NCBI RefSeq assembly: GCF_024543085.1
Contig: NZ_JANHNZ010000003.1
Span: 124,001 to 188,000 of the forward strand
Source: Granulicatella seriolae
Lineage (GTDB): Bacteria; Bacillota; Bacilli; Lactobacillales; Aerococcaceae
Length of the DNA: 64,000 bases
Direction: 5' to 3'
The stretch's first letter is position 1. The number at the start of each line of letters is the position of its first letter. Made by a program: the position numbers and the translations under genes. The notes beneath the pieces are model-generated. The model worked only from the letters and a program-made list of their open reading frames with translations, had not been told where the DNA came from and did not search any database. This document shows positions 17,652-26,922 of this stretch, one piece after another.

Positions 17652-18214
17652 ATGGGACTAAACAATGAGGTAGCACAACGAGAAGTTGATATATTTAATG
17701 GAGAACCTACAGTTAAAAGATGTTGGGATCTATTAGAAAAGAAAAACATTTATATTTTGAAATGCTTTGATATTCCTCAAAAAGGAGTTCAGTCATGTGG
17801 TACAGTTGGATTAATTAATACTGATATTGGTTTACAAAGTAGTGGGAGAGAGTTGCGTGTAGAGCTATTAGGGGCTAGTGATGTAAAGATAGAAAAGTTT
17901 GAACAGATTATTGCTTCGGTTGCTTTGGATGTAATGGATTCGCATAAATGTTATCCGGGCTATATTGCAGAAAATATCATCAGTCAATATATAGCGGAAA
18001 GTGATATGAAGCATGTATTATTAACGGACCCATTTTTATAGGAAAATACAGAAAGTCTGTTAATAGAAAACACCTATATTGCATGGCTAATGATTGTACC
18101 TATATCACATGCAGAATATGAATTTGCCAAAAAAGTGGGGTAGATGAGCTAGAAAAAATTTTTGAAAAGAATGAAATTGATATCTATAACATTTATCGTA
18201 GGAGCGTAATTTGA
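17652..18214 (+). pseudogene. SuFu-domain protein gene, disrupted by a stop and a frameshift
   Basis: The first 129 codons give a suppressor-of-fused (SuFu)-like domain, with DIGLQSSGRELRVELLGA and the closing MKHVLLTDPFL. In-frame TAG at 18039-18041 falls where family members continue, often with a tryptophan. Beyond it the same frame encodes ENTESLLIENTYIAWLMIVPISHAEYEF..., typical of the family C-terminus, until another stop in GTGGGGTAG. A one-base shift there restores VDELEKIFEKNEIDIYNIY and ends at 18214. So the gene has a nonsense codon plus loss of one G from a G-run. SuFu-domain proteins often act as immunity proteins to contact-dependent or polymorphic toxins; no toxin gene remains. 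The ribosome binding site GAGGAGGTAATGAG is intact. Confidence 0.8.
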
Positions 18215-18333
18215 ATCTTATGTGTTGATGGATATTTAGGAATCTATTCAGTTTATTTCATCCATGAGTCTATGAAGATGTGCTTGTTTGTAATAACGCA
18301 ACATGCTATAGTTTTTTAAAAGGGGGAAAGATT

Positions 18334-18855
18334 ATGTCAATTATTGTAGATAAAGCTAGCTTAAAAGATATCGAAAAGATTGAGAACATTATAAGTAGGT
18401 GCAAAGAATTACTAAAACAAAGTGGTTCCCCTCAATGGTCTGGCAAAGATGAGCCAACACTGGATAGTTTAGCAGATGCAATAGAAAATAATCTTGTCTA
18501 CCTACTGATGATTAATAAACGCATTGTAGGTACCGCTATTCTTACAGATCAAATAGAAGCAGCTTATTCTAATATAGAGTATGGATCATGGACAAAAGCA
18601 AAATCCCCATATTATTCTATTCATCGCTTTGCAATTGATCCAGCTGAAAATGGAAAAGGGTATGCAAAATTATTTTTTAAATTGTTGACGGTCATAGCAG
18701 TAGAGAATGGAGCTAAGGATATACGTGTAGATACCCATCCATTCAATACAGCAATGCAAAAAGTGATTTTATCGAATGGGTTTGATTTTAAAGGGATTAT
18801 AAAGCTTCCAGTGTCTGATGGAGAAAGGTATGCTTATCAAAAAGTGTTTGGATAA
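18334..18855 (+). CDS. GNAT family N-acetyltransferase
   Basis: A 173-residue GNAT-fold acetyltransferase. The acetyl-CoA-binding motif A is visible as IHRFAIDPAENGKGYAKLFF (around residues 105-124), and motif B follows in RVDTHPFNTAMQKVILSNGF. Acceptor unknown. The ATG at 18334 is preferred because the AAAGGGGGAAAG ribosome binding site lies just upstream; an in-frame ATG at 18280 would put this site inside the coding region. It follows the decayed SuFu gene in an AT-rich accessory pocket and ends before a bidirectional terminator region. Confidence 0.85.
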   Translation: MSIIVDKASLKDIEKIENIISRCKELLKQSGSPQWSGKDEPTLDSLADAIENNLVYLLMINKRIVGTAILTDQIEAAYSNIEYGSWTKAKSPYYSIHRFAIDPAENGKGYAKLFFKLLTVIAVENGAKDIRVDTHPFNTAMQKVILSNGFDFKGIIKLPVSDGERYAYQKVFG

Positions 18856-18959
18856 TAATAGTTTGATTATGTTGTCTATACTCAGTAGAAAATATTGTTC
18901 TTTTAAATGTCCTAAATGTTCTTAAGCAGTTCGTACAGAGTCTTGATGGATTCAAACTG

Positions 18960-19014
18960 AAAAAAGGAGTATAGAGAGAATACCTAGTCCTCTCTATACA
19001 CCCTTTTTTCTTTT
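18960..19014. terminator. bidirectional terminator between convergent GNAT genes
   Basis: The left arm (18960-18980) begins with an A-run then GG.GTATAGAGAG and the right arm (18990-19010) reads CTCTCTATAC.CC followed by a T-run. The stem serves both the + strand gene ending at 18855 and the - strand gene ending at 19076. Confidence 0.85.
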
Positions 19015-19075
19015 GGTAGTCATTTAGAAGTATTGAATCATGTAACTAAAATCGTCAACTATTCATCCTACCACT

Positions 19076-19630
19076 TCAAAGCTTTTTCTCCCACTCACTC
19101 TTCAAAATCTCATAAACATTCATATCACGAAACTCACCACGCATCAACATATCTTGTTTTTTTACCCCTACCAAGCGAAAACCACATGATTGCGCCACTT
19201 GATTGCTAGCAATGTTTTCAGTATCAGCCTTGATAACCAGTTTGTTTAAACCAAGATTTTGAAATGCATAGTCACAGATTGTTTGTACGGCTAATTTTGT
19301 AAGTCCTTGACGAGCGTAGGAAGAATGTAACCAGTAGCCGATTTCTGCTTTTTTGTTGTCGTGATTGATAAAATGTAAATCAATAGTACCAATAATTCTA
19401 TCAGATTTTGTGATAAAACAAGGAAAATCTGTACCATTAGCAACACCACTCAATTTCATCTTCAGATAATTGGTTTCATCGTCTACAGATTTTGTAATAT
19501 CAACAAAAGGTAGGAATTTGCCGATGTGTTCACGGTCGGAATTTATGAGGTCAAATAATTCCTGTGCCATAGATAATTCAGGATAGAGTAATGCCAAGTC
19601 ATTTGTGATGTTTAAAGTAAAACCTTTCAT
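19076..19630 (-). CDS. GNAT acetyltransferase, RimJ/RimL-like
   Basis: A 184-residue GNAT protein of the RimJ/RimL/YdaF type, which acetylates ribosomal protein N-termini or other amines. Signs are the N-terminal substrate-binding segment (YPELSMAQELFDLINSDREHIGKFLPF), IGTIDLHFINHDNKKAEIGYWL, the CoA motif SSYARQGLTKLA (with RQGLT replacing the common RGKGY pattern), and NLGLNKLVIKADTENIASNQVAQSCGF. The ATG at 19630 lies 8 bp after an AAAGGTG site; an in-frame GTG at 19639 overlaps that site. It is the only leftward gene between rplS and plsC. Substrate unknown. Confidence 0.88.
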   Translation of the reverse strand: MKGFTLNITNDLALLYPELSMAQELFDLINSDREHIGKFLPFVDITKSVDDETNYLKMKLSGVANGTDFPCFITKSDRIIGTIDLHFINHDNKKAEIGYWLHSSYARQGLTKLAVQTICDYAFQNLGLNKLVIKADTENIASNQVAQSCGFRLVGVKKQDMLMRGEFRDMNVYEILKSEWEKKL

Positions 19631-19758
19631 CAGATACACACCTTTCGTAAACTTATTTTACTTTGAATTATACTGTAAATTTACAAATTATCCTAGATAG
19701 CAATAAACTTAACTTTTAAAATATCTCGCTGTCACAATTCACTTATCCCATTTGGACT

Positions 19759-19787
19759 TGGACATAAATCTCTCAATTGTCTATAAT
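19759..19787 (+). promoter_or_regulatory. predicted promoter for the SDR gene
   Basis: TGGACA (19759-19764) and a perfect TATAAT (19782-19787) with a 17-bp spacer, about 50 bp before the SDR start. Strong match to sigma-A consensus. Confidence 0.8.
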
Positions 19788-19837
19788 GAATAGTGAAAGA
19801 GTCTAGGAAGTAGTAAATAAAAAGAGGAGTGTCGACC

Positions 19838-20650
19838 ATGAAGGATGTTGTTTTAGTAACAGGTGCTGGTCAGATTAGTATGGCTATCGCTCGTAGAGTT
19901 GGGTATGGTAAGAAAATTGTTATTGGTGATAGAAGTAAAGTCAATAGTGAAGCTATGGCAACCACCATGAGACAAGCAGGTTTTGACGTTGTGGCATTGG
20001 AAATGGATTTGTCTTCACAAGCATCTATTCTAAATTTTATTAAAACAGCGCAAGAATATGGAGATATTGCTATGCTGATTAATGGAGCTGGAGTTTCCCC
20101 AAGCCAGGCATCTATCGAAGAAATCTTGCGAGTTGATCTCTACGGTACAGCTGTTCTTTTGGAAGAGGTTGGAAAAGTTATCAAAGAAGGTGGCACAGGT
20201 GTCACTATTTCAAGCCAGTCTGGCCATCGTATGCCTGCTTTAAGTCCAGAGCTCGACAAGAAATTAGCTACTACACCTTATGAGGAGCTCTTGAGTTTGG
20301 GAGAACTTCAAGTGTATAAGATGAAAGATACCTTGCATGCTTACCAAATGGCAAAACGTTGTAACGTAAAGCGTGTTATGGCACAAGCAGTTGTTTGGGG
20401 GAAAAAGGGTGCTCGTATTAATTCGATCTCGCCCGGAATTATCGTTACACCACTTGCTTTAGATGAATTCAATGGGCCAAGAGGTGAGTACTACCAAAAT
20501 ATGTTTAAGTCTGCTCCAGCTGGGCGACCTGGAACAGCGGATGAGGTCGCCAATGTTGCAGAACTACTCTTAGGAGAAAAAGGTGCATTTATAACTGGAG
20601 CCGATATTCTAATTGATGGTGGTGCCACGGCTTCATATTTTTATAGCTAG
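19838..20650 (+). CDS. short-chain dehydrogenase/reductase (SDR)
   Basis: A 270-residue NAD(P)-dependent oxidoreductase with a Rossmann fold. The active site is visible: the catalytic serine in TISSQSGH, and Y-Q-M-A-K as the YxxxK motif at about residues 172-176. NSISPGIIVTPL and the C-terminal FITGADILIDGG are typical of classical SDRs. The cofactor loop is unusual: VTGAGQISMAIA replaces the common TGxxxGIG. The segment before the tyrosine is long. The ATG at 19838 follows AAAGAGGAG. It has its own promoter and no clear metabolic neighbours, so the substrate is unknown. Confidence 0.88.
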   Translation: MKDVVLVTGAGQISMAIARRVGYGKKIVIGDRSKVNSEAMATTMRQAGFDVVALEMDLSSQASILNFIKTAQEYGDIAMLINGAGVSPSQASIEEILRVDLYGTAVLLEEVGKVIKEGGTGVTISSQSGHRMPALSPELDKKLATTPYEELLSLGELQVYKMKDTLHAYQMAKRCNVKRVMAQAVVWGKKGARINSISPGIIVTPLALDEFNGPRGEYYQNMFKSAPAGRPGTADEVANVAELLLGEKGAFITGADILIDGGATASYFYS

Positions 20651-20782
20651 GAATAGGCTTTTGCTAAGTCTTTTAATAATGCTGTCATATTAATAGAGTA
20701 GTCTCAAAGACTGTGCTATTATGTATATATTGGTAAGTGTTGGTTGTTTTGTTGCCGAAATACAATATTAAGGAGTTGTAGC

Positions 20783-21484
20783 ATGGAAACAAAAGAAATT
20801 ATCCTTAGACTGACTCTTGCGTTTATAATATCTGGGGTTATTGGATTTGAAAGAGAAAAAAATCAAAGTCATGCTGGAATCAAAACCCATTTACTAGTAG
20901 GAATATCGGCTGCTTTAGTCGCAGTTATCCAATCTGAAATTGCAAAAGATGCCTTGGAAATGGCTAGAGCAAATCCAGATTTAGTCGACCTGTTTCGAGC
21001 GGATCCTGCCAGATTAACTGCACAAGTTATCTCAGGTATCGGGTTTTTAGGAGCAGGAACTATCATTGTCACTAAAAGAAGCGTATCAGGCTTGACAACC
21101 GCAGCCTCCATCTGGTCAGTTGCCTGCTTGGGCATTGCAGTAGGGATGGGTTATTTCAATATCGCTATCACAGGATTTCTGATTATTGCAAGCATTCTTT
21201 TCATTTTAAAGCGGCTTGTTCATATTAATACCCCAACTGTATTAATCATAAAGTACTTTGGAGGAACGGATACAATTGAAGAAGTTAAACTTATTATGAA
21301 AGATCTAAACTTAGATTTTTCTGCGGTTAAATATGACGCCCATATTCACGGTGAGAGAAAAATATATACCACTGTTTTTGAAATAAAATCTTTGGGACGT
21401 CAAGAGTTTGATAAGCTGTTAGAAATGCTATCTAGAAATGAAGATGTTATCAATTGTGAGAAGACGATGATGGAGACTTTGTAG
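20783..21484 (+). CDS. MgtC/SapB family membrane protein
   Basis: A 233-residue protein with an N-terminal MgtC membrane domain of about four or five spans and a C-terminal soluble ACT-like domain. Hallmarks are GVIGFEREKNQSHAGIKTHLLVGI, then VISGIGFLGAGTIIV and GLTTAASIWSVACLGIAVGMGYF. MgtC proteins affect survival at low magnesium and inhibit F-type ATPase in some pathogens; the role here is unknown. The ATG at 20783 follows an AAGGAG site by 7 bp. A weak extended -10 (TGCTATTAT, 20714-20722) could be its promoter. A strong terminator follows. Confidence 0.9.
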   Translation: METKEIILRLTLAFIISGVIGFEREKNQSHAGIKTHLLVGISAALVAVIQSEIAKDALEMARANPDLVDLFRADPARLTAQVISGIGFLGAGTIIVTKRSVSGLTTAASIWSVACLGIAVGMGYFNIAITGFLIIASILFILKRLVHINTPTVLIIKYFGGTDTIEEVKLIMKDLNLDFSAVKYDAHIHGERKIYTTVFEIKSLGRQEFDKLLEMLSRNEDVINCEKTMMETL

Positions 21485-21562
21485 TTAGCTGAAGGTAAAT
21501 ATAAACTTTTTTTATTGACAAACTTTACATTAGCAGGTCATAAAACTAACCTTTAAATATTG

Positions 21563-21608
21563 AAAAAGCGCTCAGAATCAATTTTTTTATTGATTTTAAG
21601 CGCTTTTT
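21563..21608. terminator. bidirectional terminator between mgtC-like gene and plsC
   Basis: The arms 21563-21582 and 21589-21608 form a long stem flanked by an A-run and a T-run, serving the convergent genes on both sides. Confidence 0.88.
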
Positions 21609-21637
21609 GAATATATATAAGTTTTTTGTAAATTCAA

Positions 21638-22276
21638 TTACTTTTTGTTCTTCGCCTTCTTAACAGGCAACTCATAACGATACTCGGGATTAATCTCCTT
21701 GTCCAATTGGTCAAAGGACTCTTTAATCACCAAGTCTATTTGATTCAAGTCTTCTTTAGAAAGCTTCCCTTGAGGAACCTCAATGGGTTGACCGATACGA
21801 ACATGCATCTTTTTACGTTTGAGAATATCGCCTAAAGTCAAAGGCCCTTGATAAACCACGGGAAGAATAGGAACCTTGGCCAAACGTGCAATAGTCACGG
21901 CACCACCTTTAATATCGTCAGAATAACGAGTTCCAGTAGGGAAGATTACCAAGGCTTTTTTTTCATCTTTCAGCATAGTGACTGGATGTTTAATAGCACT
22001 AGGTCCAGGTTTCTCACGATTTACCGGAAATGCCCCTAGCTTTTTAATAAACCAGGCAAATGGTTTCCAAGAAAATAATTCTTGCTTAGCCATAAAGATA
22101 AGGGATTGCGGATAGACGGCAATAGCAATCATAACCGGATCTATCCATGACCGGTGGGGAGCTACTAGCAAATAACCGTTATCTTTAGGTAAGTTTTCTT
22201 GTCCTGAATAATTAGCAAAGCCATTTAGAACGATGAGAATAAAACGGACAATATAAAGTGTAATCTTATAAATCAT
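21638..22276 (-). CDS. plsC: 1-acyl-sn-glycerol-3-phosphate acyltransferase PlsC
   Basis: PlsC acylates lysophosphatidic acid to phosphatidic acid at the membrane. An N-terminal hydrophobic segment (YIVRFILIVLNGFANY) is followed by the catalytic HX4D motif as APHRSWIDP (about residues 40-48), then FMAKQELF, the glycine-arginine motif FPTGTRY and the VVYQGP segment. The usual FPEGTRS glutamate is replaced by threonine, a common variant. The length of 212 residues fits. It is transcribed leftward, opposite to rpsB, with which it shares a divergent intergenic region. Confidence 0.93.
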   Translation of the reverse strand: MIYKITLYIVRFILIVLNGFANYSGQENLPKDNGYLLVAPHRSWIDPVMIAIAVYPQSLIFMAKQELFSWKPFAWFIKKLGAFPVNREKPGPSAIKHPVTMLKDEKKALVIFPTGTRYSDDIKGGAVTIARLAKVPILPVVYQGPLTLGDILKRKKMHVRIGQPIEVPQGKLSKEDLNQIDLVIKESFDQLDKEINPEYRYELPVKKAKNKK

Positions 22277-22413
22277 ATGGATAAAACTCCTTCAATTAGA
22301 TAATACCAAGGTGGTAAATAGTTTTTTCGATGCTATAATGAAACTACAGAGGCTTCATAAAAGCTAGATCTATCAACAAATTTAGAAAAATGATGATAAA
22401 TCATCTGTAACTA

Positions 22414-22442
22414 TTGTATATTACTTTAATATCATGTACAAT
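22414..22442 (+). promoter_or_regulatory. predicted promoter for rpsB
   Basis: TTGTAT (22414-22419) and TACAAT (22437-22442) with a 17-bp spacer, leaving a leader of about 115 nt before rpsB. The rest of the 290-bp gap shows no other gene; the leader could hold an S2 autoregulatory site, but I cannot define one. Confidence 0.58.
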
Positions 22443-22566
22443 AGATAACGGTGTAAAAACCAATTTCACACCTAAGAGGATAAGATAGAGGGTGCTTCAT
22501 ATAGAAGTCTCTACTTAGTTGAACCTTGGGGAGGAAAAATAAAAAACCATATTGGAGGAAAAAAAC

Positions 22567-23334
22567 ATGGCAGTTATTTCAATGAAACAATTGTTAGAAG
22601 CTGGTGTACATTTTGGACACCAAACACGTCGCTGGAACCCTAAGATGAAGAAATACATCTTCACAGAAAGAAATGGTATTTATATCATTGACTTGCAAAA
22701 AACTGTTCGTTTAGTAGACGATGCATATAACTATATGCGTAACGTTGCTGAAGAAGGTGGAGTAGCACTTTTTGTAGGGACTAAAAAACAAGCACAAGAA
22801 GCTATCAAGGACGAAGCTCTTCGTTCAGGTCAATACTATGTTAACCATCGTTGGTTAGGTGGAACTTTGACAAACTGGGATACTATTCAAACTCGTATCA
22901 AACGTTTGAAAAAAATCCAAGCAATGCAAGAAGATGGCACATTTGATGTTTTGCCTAAAAAAGAAGTAGGTATTTTACTAAAAGAATTAGATCGTTTAGA
23001 AAAATATCTTGGCGGTATCAAAGATATGCCTCGTATTCCTGATGTTATGTTCATCGTGGATCCACGCAAAGAACGTATCGCTGTTCAAGAAGCTCAAAAA
23101 TTAAACATTCCGATTGTTGCTATGGTTGATACAAACTGTGATCCAGATGAGATTGATGTTGTTATCCCATCAAATGACGATGCTATCCGTGCAGTGAAAT
23201 TAATCGTTGCTAAAATGGCTGATGCTTTCATCGAAGGAAACCAAGGTGAAGATGTAGCAGTTGATGAAGAAGACTTAGACAAAGATACTTCTTTAGAAGA
23301 TATCGAAAAATTAGTTGAAGGTACCAACGCTTAA
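22567..23334 (+). CDS. rpsB: 30S ribosomal protein S2
   Basis: S2 is a late-assembling 30S protein. The sequence opens [23 protein letters not shown] and has the family blocks [12 protein letters not shown] and [16 protein letters not shown], then [20 protein letters not shown]. The acidic C-terminal tail is typical of Lactobacillales. The ATG at 22567 follows TTGGAGG; an upstream in-frame ATG at 22552 overlaps that site. The length is 255 residues. It is followed by a hairpin terminator/attenuator and tsf, the conserved rpsB-tsf order. Confidence 0.97.
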   Translation: MAVISMKQLLEAGVHFGHQTRRWNPKMKKYIFTERNGIYIIDLQKTVRLVDDAYNYMRNVAEEGGVALFVGTKKQAQEAIKDEALRSGQYYVNHRWLGGTLTNWDTIQTRIKRLKKIQAMQEDGTFDVLPKKEVGILLKELDRLEKYLGGIKDMPRIPDVMFIVDPRKERIAVQEAQKLNIPIVAMVDTNCDPDEIDVVIPSNDDAIRAVKLIVAKMADAFIEGNQGEDVAVDEEDLDKDTSLEDIEKLVEGTNA

Positions 23335-23350
23335 TTATTACCACATAAAT

Positions 23351-23408
23351 GCTGTTTGGAATATGAAGAATTGTAGCAAATACTTCAAGGTTTCAAACAG
23401 CTTTTTTT
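23351..23408 (+). terminator. terminator/attenuator between rpsB and tsf
   Basis: GCTGTTTG (23351-23358) pairs with CAAACAGC (23394-23401), with additional pairing inside, and is followed by seven T residues. It would reduce tsf expression relative to rpsB. Confidence 0.82.
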
Positions 23409-23442
23409 AAAAATCAAGTAGTAGAATATAGGAGGAAGACTA

Positions 23443-24324
23443 ATGGCAAAAATTTCAGCACAAGAAGTAAAACAATTACGTGACATGACTGGTGTAGGCA
23501 TGATGGATGCTAAACGTGCACTTGTCGAAACTGATGGAGATATGGATGCAGCAGTAGACTATTTACGTGAAAATGGTCTAGCTAAAGCAGCTAAAAAAGC
23601 TGACCGTATCGCAGCAGAGGGGATTACGAATGTTTTAGTTGAAGGTAATCAAGCTGTTATTATTGAAGTGAATGCAGAAACAGATTTCGTTGCGAAAAAT
23701 GATAAGTTCCAAGCATTAGTTGCTGAAATCTCACAAGTAATTCTTGATAACCAACCTGCAACTTTAGATGAAGCATTAGCATTAGAAGGACCAAACGGAA
23801 TTCTTGCTGATCAAATCGCAGAAGCAACTACCGTTATCGGTGAAAAAATTACTTTGCGTCGTTTCGAATTAATCAATAAAACAGATGCAGACGCATTTGG
23901 TGCATACTTGCATATGGGCGGACGTATTGGAGTTCTTACTGTTGTTGAAGGAACTTCTGATGAAGCTGTTGCTAAAGATGTGGCTATGCATATTGCGGCA
24001 ATTAACCCTAAATATGTAGACCGTGAACATGTTTCTCAAGAAGAAATCGAACACGAAAAGAAAGTATTAACAGAACAAGCTTTAAATGAAGGCAAACCAG
24101 CAGCAATTGTTGAAAAAATGATTGTAGGACGCCTAAATAAATTCTTAGCTGAAATTAGCTTGAATGACCAACCGTTTGTTAAAGATCCTGATGTAACAGT
24201 TGAAAAATATGTAGCTTCAAAAGATGGTAAAGTAACAATCTTCCATCGTTATGAAGTTGGTGAAGGATTAGAAAAACGTGTTGATAACTTTGCTGAAGAA
24301 GTTATGAGTCAAGTTAAAAAATAA
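23443..24324 (+). CDS. tsf: elongation factor Ts
   Basis: EF-Ts is the guanine nucleotide exchange factor for EF-Tu. The N-terminal UBA-like domain reads [22 protein letters not shown], followed by [23 protein letters not shown], and then the core motif [15 protein letters not shown] that contacts EF-Tu. The length of 293 residues is normal. A good AGGAGGAAG ribosome binding site precedes the ATG. It is preceded and followed by hairpin terminators, so it can be expressed partly by read-through from rpsB. Confidence 0.97.
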   Translation: MAKISAQEVKQLRDMTGVGMMDAKRALVETDGDMDAAVDYLRENGLAKAAKKADRIAAEGITNVLVEGNQAVIIEVNAETDFVAKNDKFQALVAEISQVILDNQPATLDEALALEGPNGILADQIAEATTVIGEKITLRRFELINKTDADAFGAYLHMGGRIGVLTVVEGTSDEAVAKDVAMHIAAINPKYVDREHVSQEEIEHEKKVLTEQALNEGKPAAIVEKMIVGRLNKFLAEISLNDQPFVKDPDVTVEKYVASKDGKVTIFHRYEVGEGLEKRVDNFAEEVMSQVKK

Positions 24325-24336
24325 TAATTTCAAAAT

Positions 24337-24384
24337 AGAGGGAGAATGAGAATTGCGATATGCATCTCCATTCTCTCTTATTTA
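24337..24384 (+). terminator. hairpin terminator between tsf and pyrH
   Basis: A long imperfect stem joins 24337-24352 (AGAGGGAGAATGAGAA) with TCTCCATTCTCTCT on the 3' side, followed by TTATTTAT. A probable, possibly leaky, intrinsic terminator. Confidence 0.7.
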
Positions 24385-24405
24385 TAAGAAGCGAAGTAAT
24401 GCTAA

Positions 24406-25140
<735 letters not shown>

Positions 25141-25141
25141 A

Positions 25142-25699
25142 ATGACGAAAGAAATCATAGACAATGCCAAAGCACGTATGAAAAAAACAGAAGAAGCTTT
25201 GCAACGTGAATTAGCTTCTATTCGTGCTGGTCGTGCTAATGCTAGTCTCTTAGACCGTATTGAGGTAAGTTATTATGGTGTTCAAACACCAGTTAATCAA
25301 GTTGCTTCAGTTACTGTTCCAGAAGCTCGTATGTTGATGATTACGCCTTATGACAAAAGCTTATTACAAGATATTGAAAAAGCGTTAATGGTATCAGATA
25401 TTGGAATTACACCAACCAATGATGGAAATGTTATTCGTTTAGTAATTCCACAATTAACAGCTGATAGACGTAAAGAGTTAGCGAAGCAAGTAGGTAAAGA
25501 AGCTGAATCAGCAAAAATTAGCACACGTAACATTCGCCGTGATGCTATTGATGCTTTGAAGAAAGCTGAAAAGAACAAAGAAATTACCGAAGATGAATTG
25601 CGTAGTCTAGAACAAGATGTTCAAAAAATTACTGACCAAAGTGTCAAAGAAATTGATGCTATTGCGGCTAATAAAGAAAAAGAACTTCTAGACGTATAA
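25142..25699 (+). CDS. frr: ribosome recycling factor
   Basis: RRF splits post-termination ribosomes together with EF-G. The 185-residue protein shows the expected three-helix bundle with the small beta domain: [21 protein letters not shown], then [14 protein letters not shown], and [16 protein letters not shown] with a lysine/glutamate-rich final helix. It starts one base after pyrH stops. Its 3' end is followed by a large intergenic region (438 bp) holding repeat copy 2 and a terminator before uppS. Confidence 0.97.
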   Translation: MTKEIIDNAKARMKKTEEALQRELASIRAGRANASLLDRIEVSYYGVQTPVNQVASVTVPEARMLMITPYDKSLLQDIEKALMVSDIGITPTNDGNVIRLVIPQLTADRRKELAKQVGKEAESAKISTRNIRRDAIDALKKAEKNKEITEDELRSLEQDVQKITDQSVKEIDAIAANKEKELLDV

Positions 25700-25750
25700 G
25701 AGAAATATTTCTTAAAAGAGGCCGGTCAAAAAGTCCAGGCTGCTATTCAA

Positions 25751-25930
25751 ACAAAAGAGTTTTGCGAAAAAGCTTATCAGAAATGAGAACGGTGGCACCG
25801 CCGTGAGCCTAGGTCTCACTGGCTTAGCTGTCTACGTGGCTGTAATCGGCGAAAGCGCCAAACATCCACTGTACGCCAGCTATGCTTTACACCGTTATTT
25901 CTGATAAGCTTTTTCGCAAAACTCTTTTGT
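25751..25930 (+). repeat. dispersed structured repeat, copy 2 (long form)
   Basis: Arms 25751-25784 and 25897-25930 form a perfect 34-bp inverted repeat around a 112-bp core. The core begins GAGAACGGTGGCACCGCCG and contains GTGAG...CTCAC, CTTAGCTGTCTACGTGG, a small hairpin with a GAAA loop, CATCCACTGT, CAGCTATG and a closing CACCGTT. AACGGTG can pair with CACCGTT, and TAGCTG and ACGTGG with CAGCTA and CCAC.GT, giving a three-way junction. The inner ends of the arms (CAGAAAT / ATTTCTG) are shared with copies 3 and 5; the outer arm sequence is unique. Wider flanks GGTCAAAAAGTCC (25724-25736) and GGACTTTTTACC (25958-25969) are a second inverted pair. Confidence 0.9.
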
Positions 25931-25957
25931 GCTTTAAAAATAAATATAAGTCATTAT

Positions 25958-25981
25958 GGACTTTTTACCAAGTCCTTTTTA
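25958..25981 (+). terminator. terminator downstream of repeat copy 2
   Basis: GGACTT (25958-25963) pairs with AAGTCC (25970-25975) around a 6-nt loop, followed by five T residues. It probably ends pyrH-frr transcripts and overlaps the outer motif of the repeat. Confidence 0.72.
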
Positions 25982-26137
25982 TATAAAGTATAGAGTTTCA
26001 AAATTATTATTCATCATTGGAGTTTTTGGTGTTCGATACATATAAATTTCATAAGATAAGTAAAAATCTACAATTTGTTGCGGTATTCTGTTAAAATGAA
26101 GGGAAGAATCTTATTCAAATGAGAAAAGGTGGACTTG

Positions 26138-26911
26138 ATGAAGTTTTTAAATCGATGGTTAACTACAAAAAAAGAAGAGACTAGCAACCACTTCGATCAA
26201 GAGGGAAAAATCCCTCAACACATTGCTGTTATCATGGATGGTAATGGCAGATGGGCACAAAAACGAATGCTGCCAAGAATTGCTGGGCACAAGGAAGGTA
26301 TGGAGACGGTTAGACGTATCGCTATCGCAGCTGATGACTTGGGTGTAAAAGCCATGACTTTATATGCTTTCAGCACAGAGAATTGGAAACGACCAACTGA
26401 AGAAGTCAGCTTTTTGATGAAATTACCTGGCGACTTTTTCCAACTATTTATGCCAGAAATTCAAGAACGAAATATGCAAATAAAATTAATTGGCTTCATT
26501 GATCAACTACCAGATTCAACGCGTAGAGTTGTTCAGAATGCAGTTGATGCTACTGTTAACAATACGGGTATGGTACTTACTTTTGCCCTAAATTACGGCT
26601 CGAGAGCTGAAATTCTAGAAGCCACTAAGTCCATAGCACAACAAGTTAAGGATGGACAGATAACTGTAGAAGAATTGAGTGAAGACTCTATAAATCAAGA
26701 GTTACAAACCGCTTTTTTAGGTCAACTTCAAGACCCAGATTTAATGATTCGAACCAGTGGTGAAGTGAGATTAAGTAATTTTTTGTGTTGGCAATTAGCC
26801 TATAGTGAATTTTACTTTACGGATATCTTATGGCCTGATTTTTCTAAAGAAGACTTGCAAGAAGCTATTGGAGTTTATCAAAACAGACACCGCAGATATG
26901 GTGGTTTATAA
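26138..26911 (+). CDS. uppS: undecaprenyl diphosphate synthase
   Basis: UppS makes the C55 lipid carrier for peptidoglycan and wall polymers. The cis-prenyltransferase signature is complete: VIMDGNGRWAQKR with the catalytic aspartate, GHKEGMETVRRI, TLYAFSTENWKRP, and the C-terminal RTSGEVRLSNFLCWQLAYSE. The start is placed at ATG 26138 with AAAAGG 8 bp upstream; a GTG at 26129 overlaps that site. The length is 257 residues. It is followed 11 bp later by cdsA, the conserved uppS-cdsA-rseP order. Confidence 0.96.
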   Translation: MKFLNRWLTTKKEETSNHFDQEGKIPQHIAVIMDGNGRWAQKRMLPRIAGHKEGMETVRRIAIAADDLGVKAMTLYAFSTENWKRPTEEVSFLMKLPGDFFQLFMPEIQERNMQIKLIGFIDQLPDSTRRVVQNAVDATVNNTGMVLTFALNYGSRAEILEATKSIAQQVKDGQITVEELSEDSINQELQTAFLGQLQDPDLMIRTSGEVRLSNFLCWQLAYSEFYFTDILWPDFSKEDLQEAIGVYQNRHRRYGGL

Positions 26912-26922
26912 GGAGACTAAAG

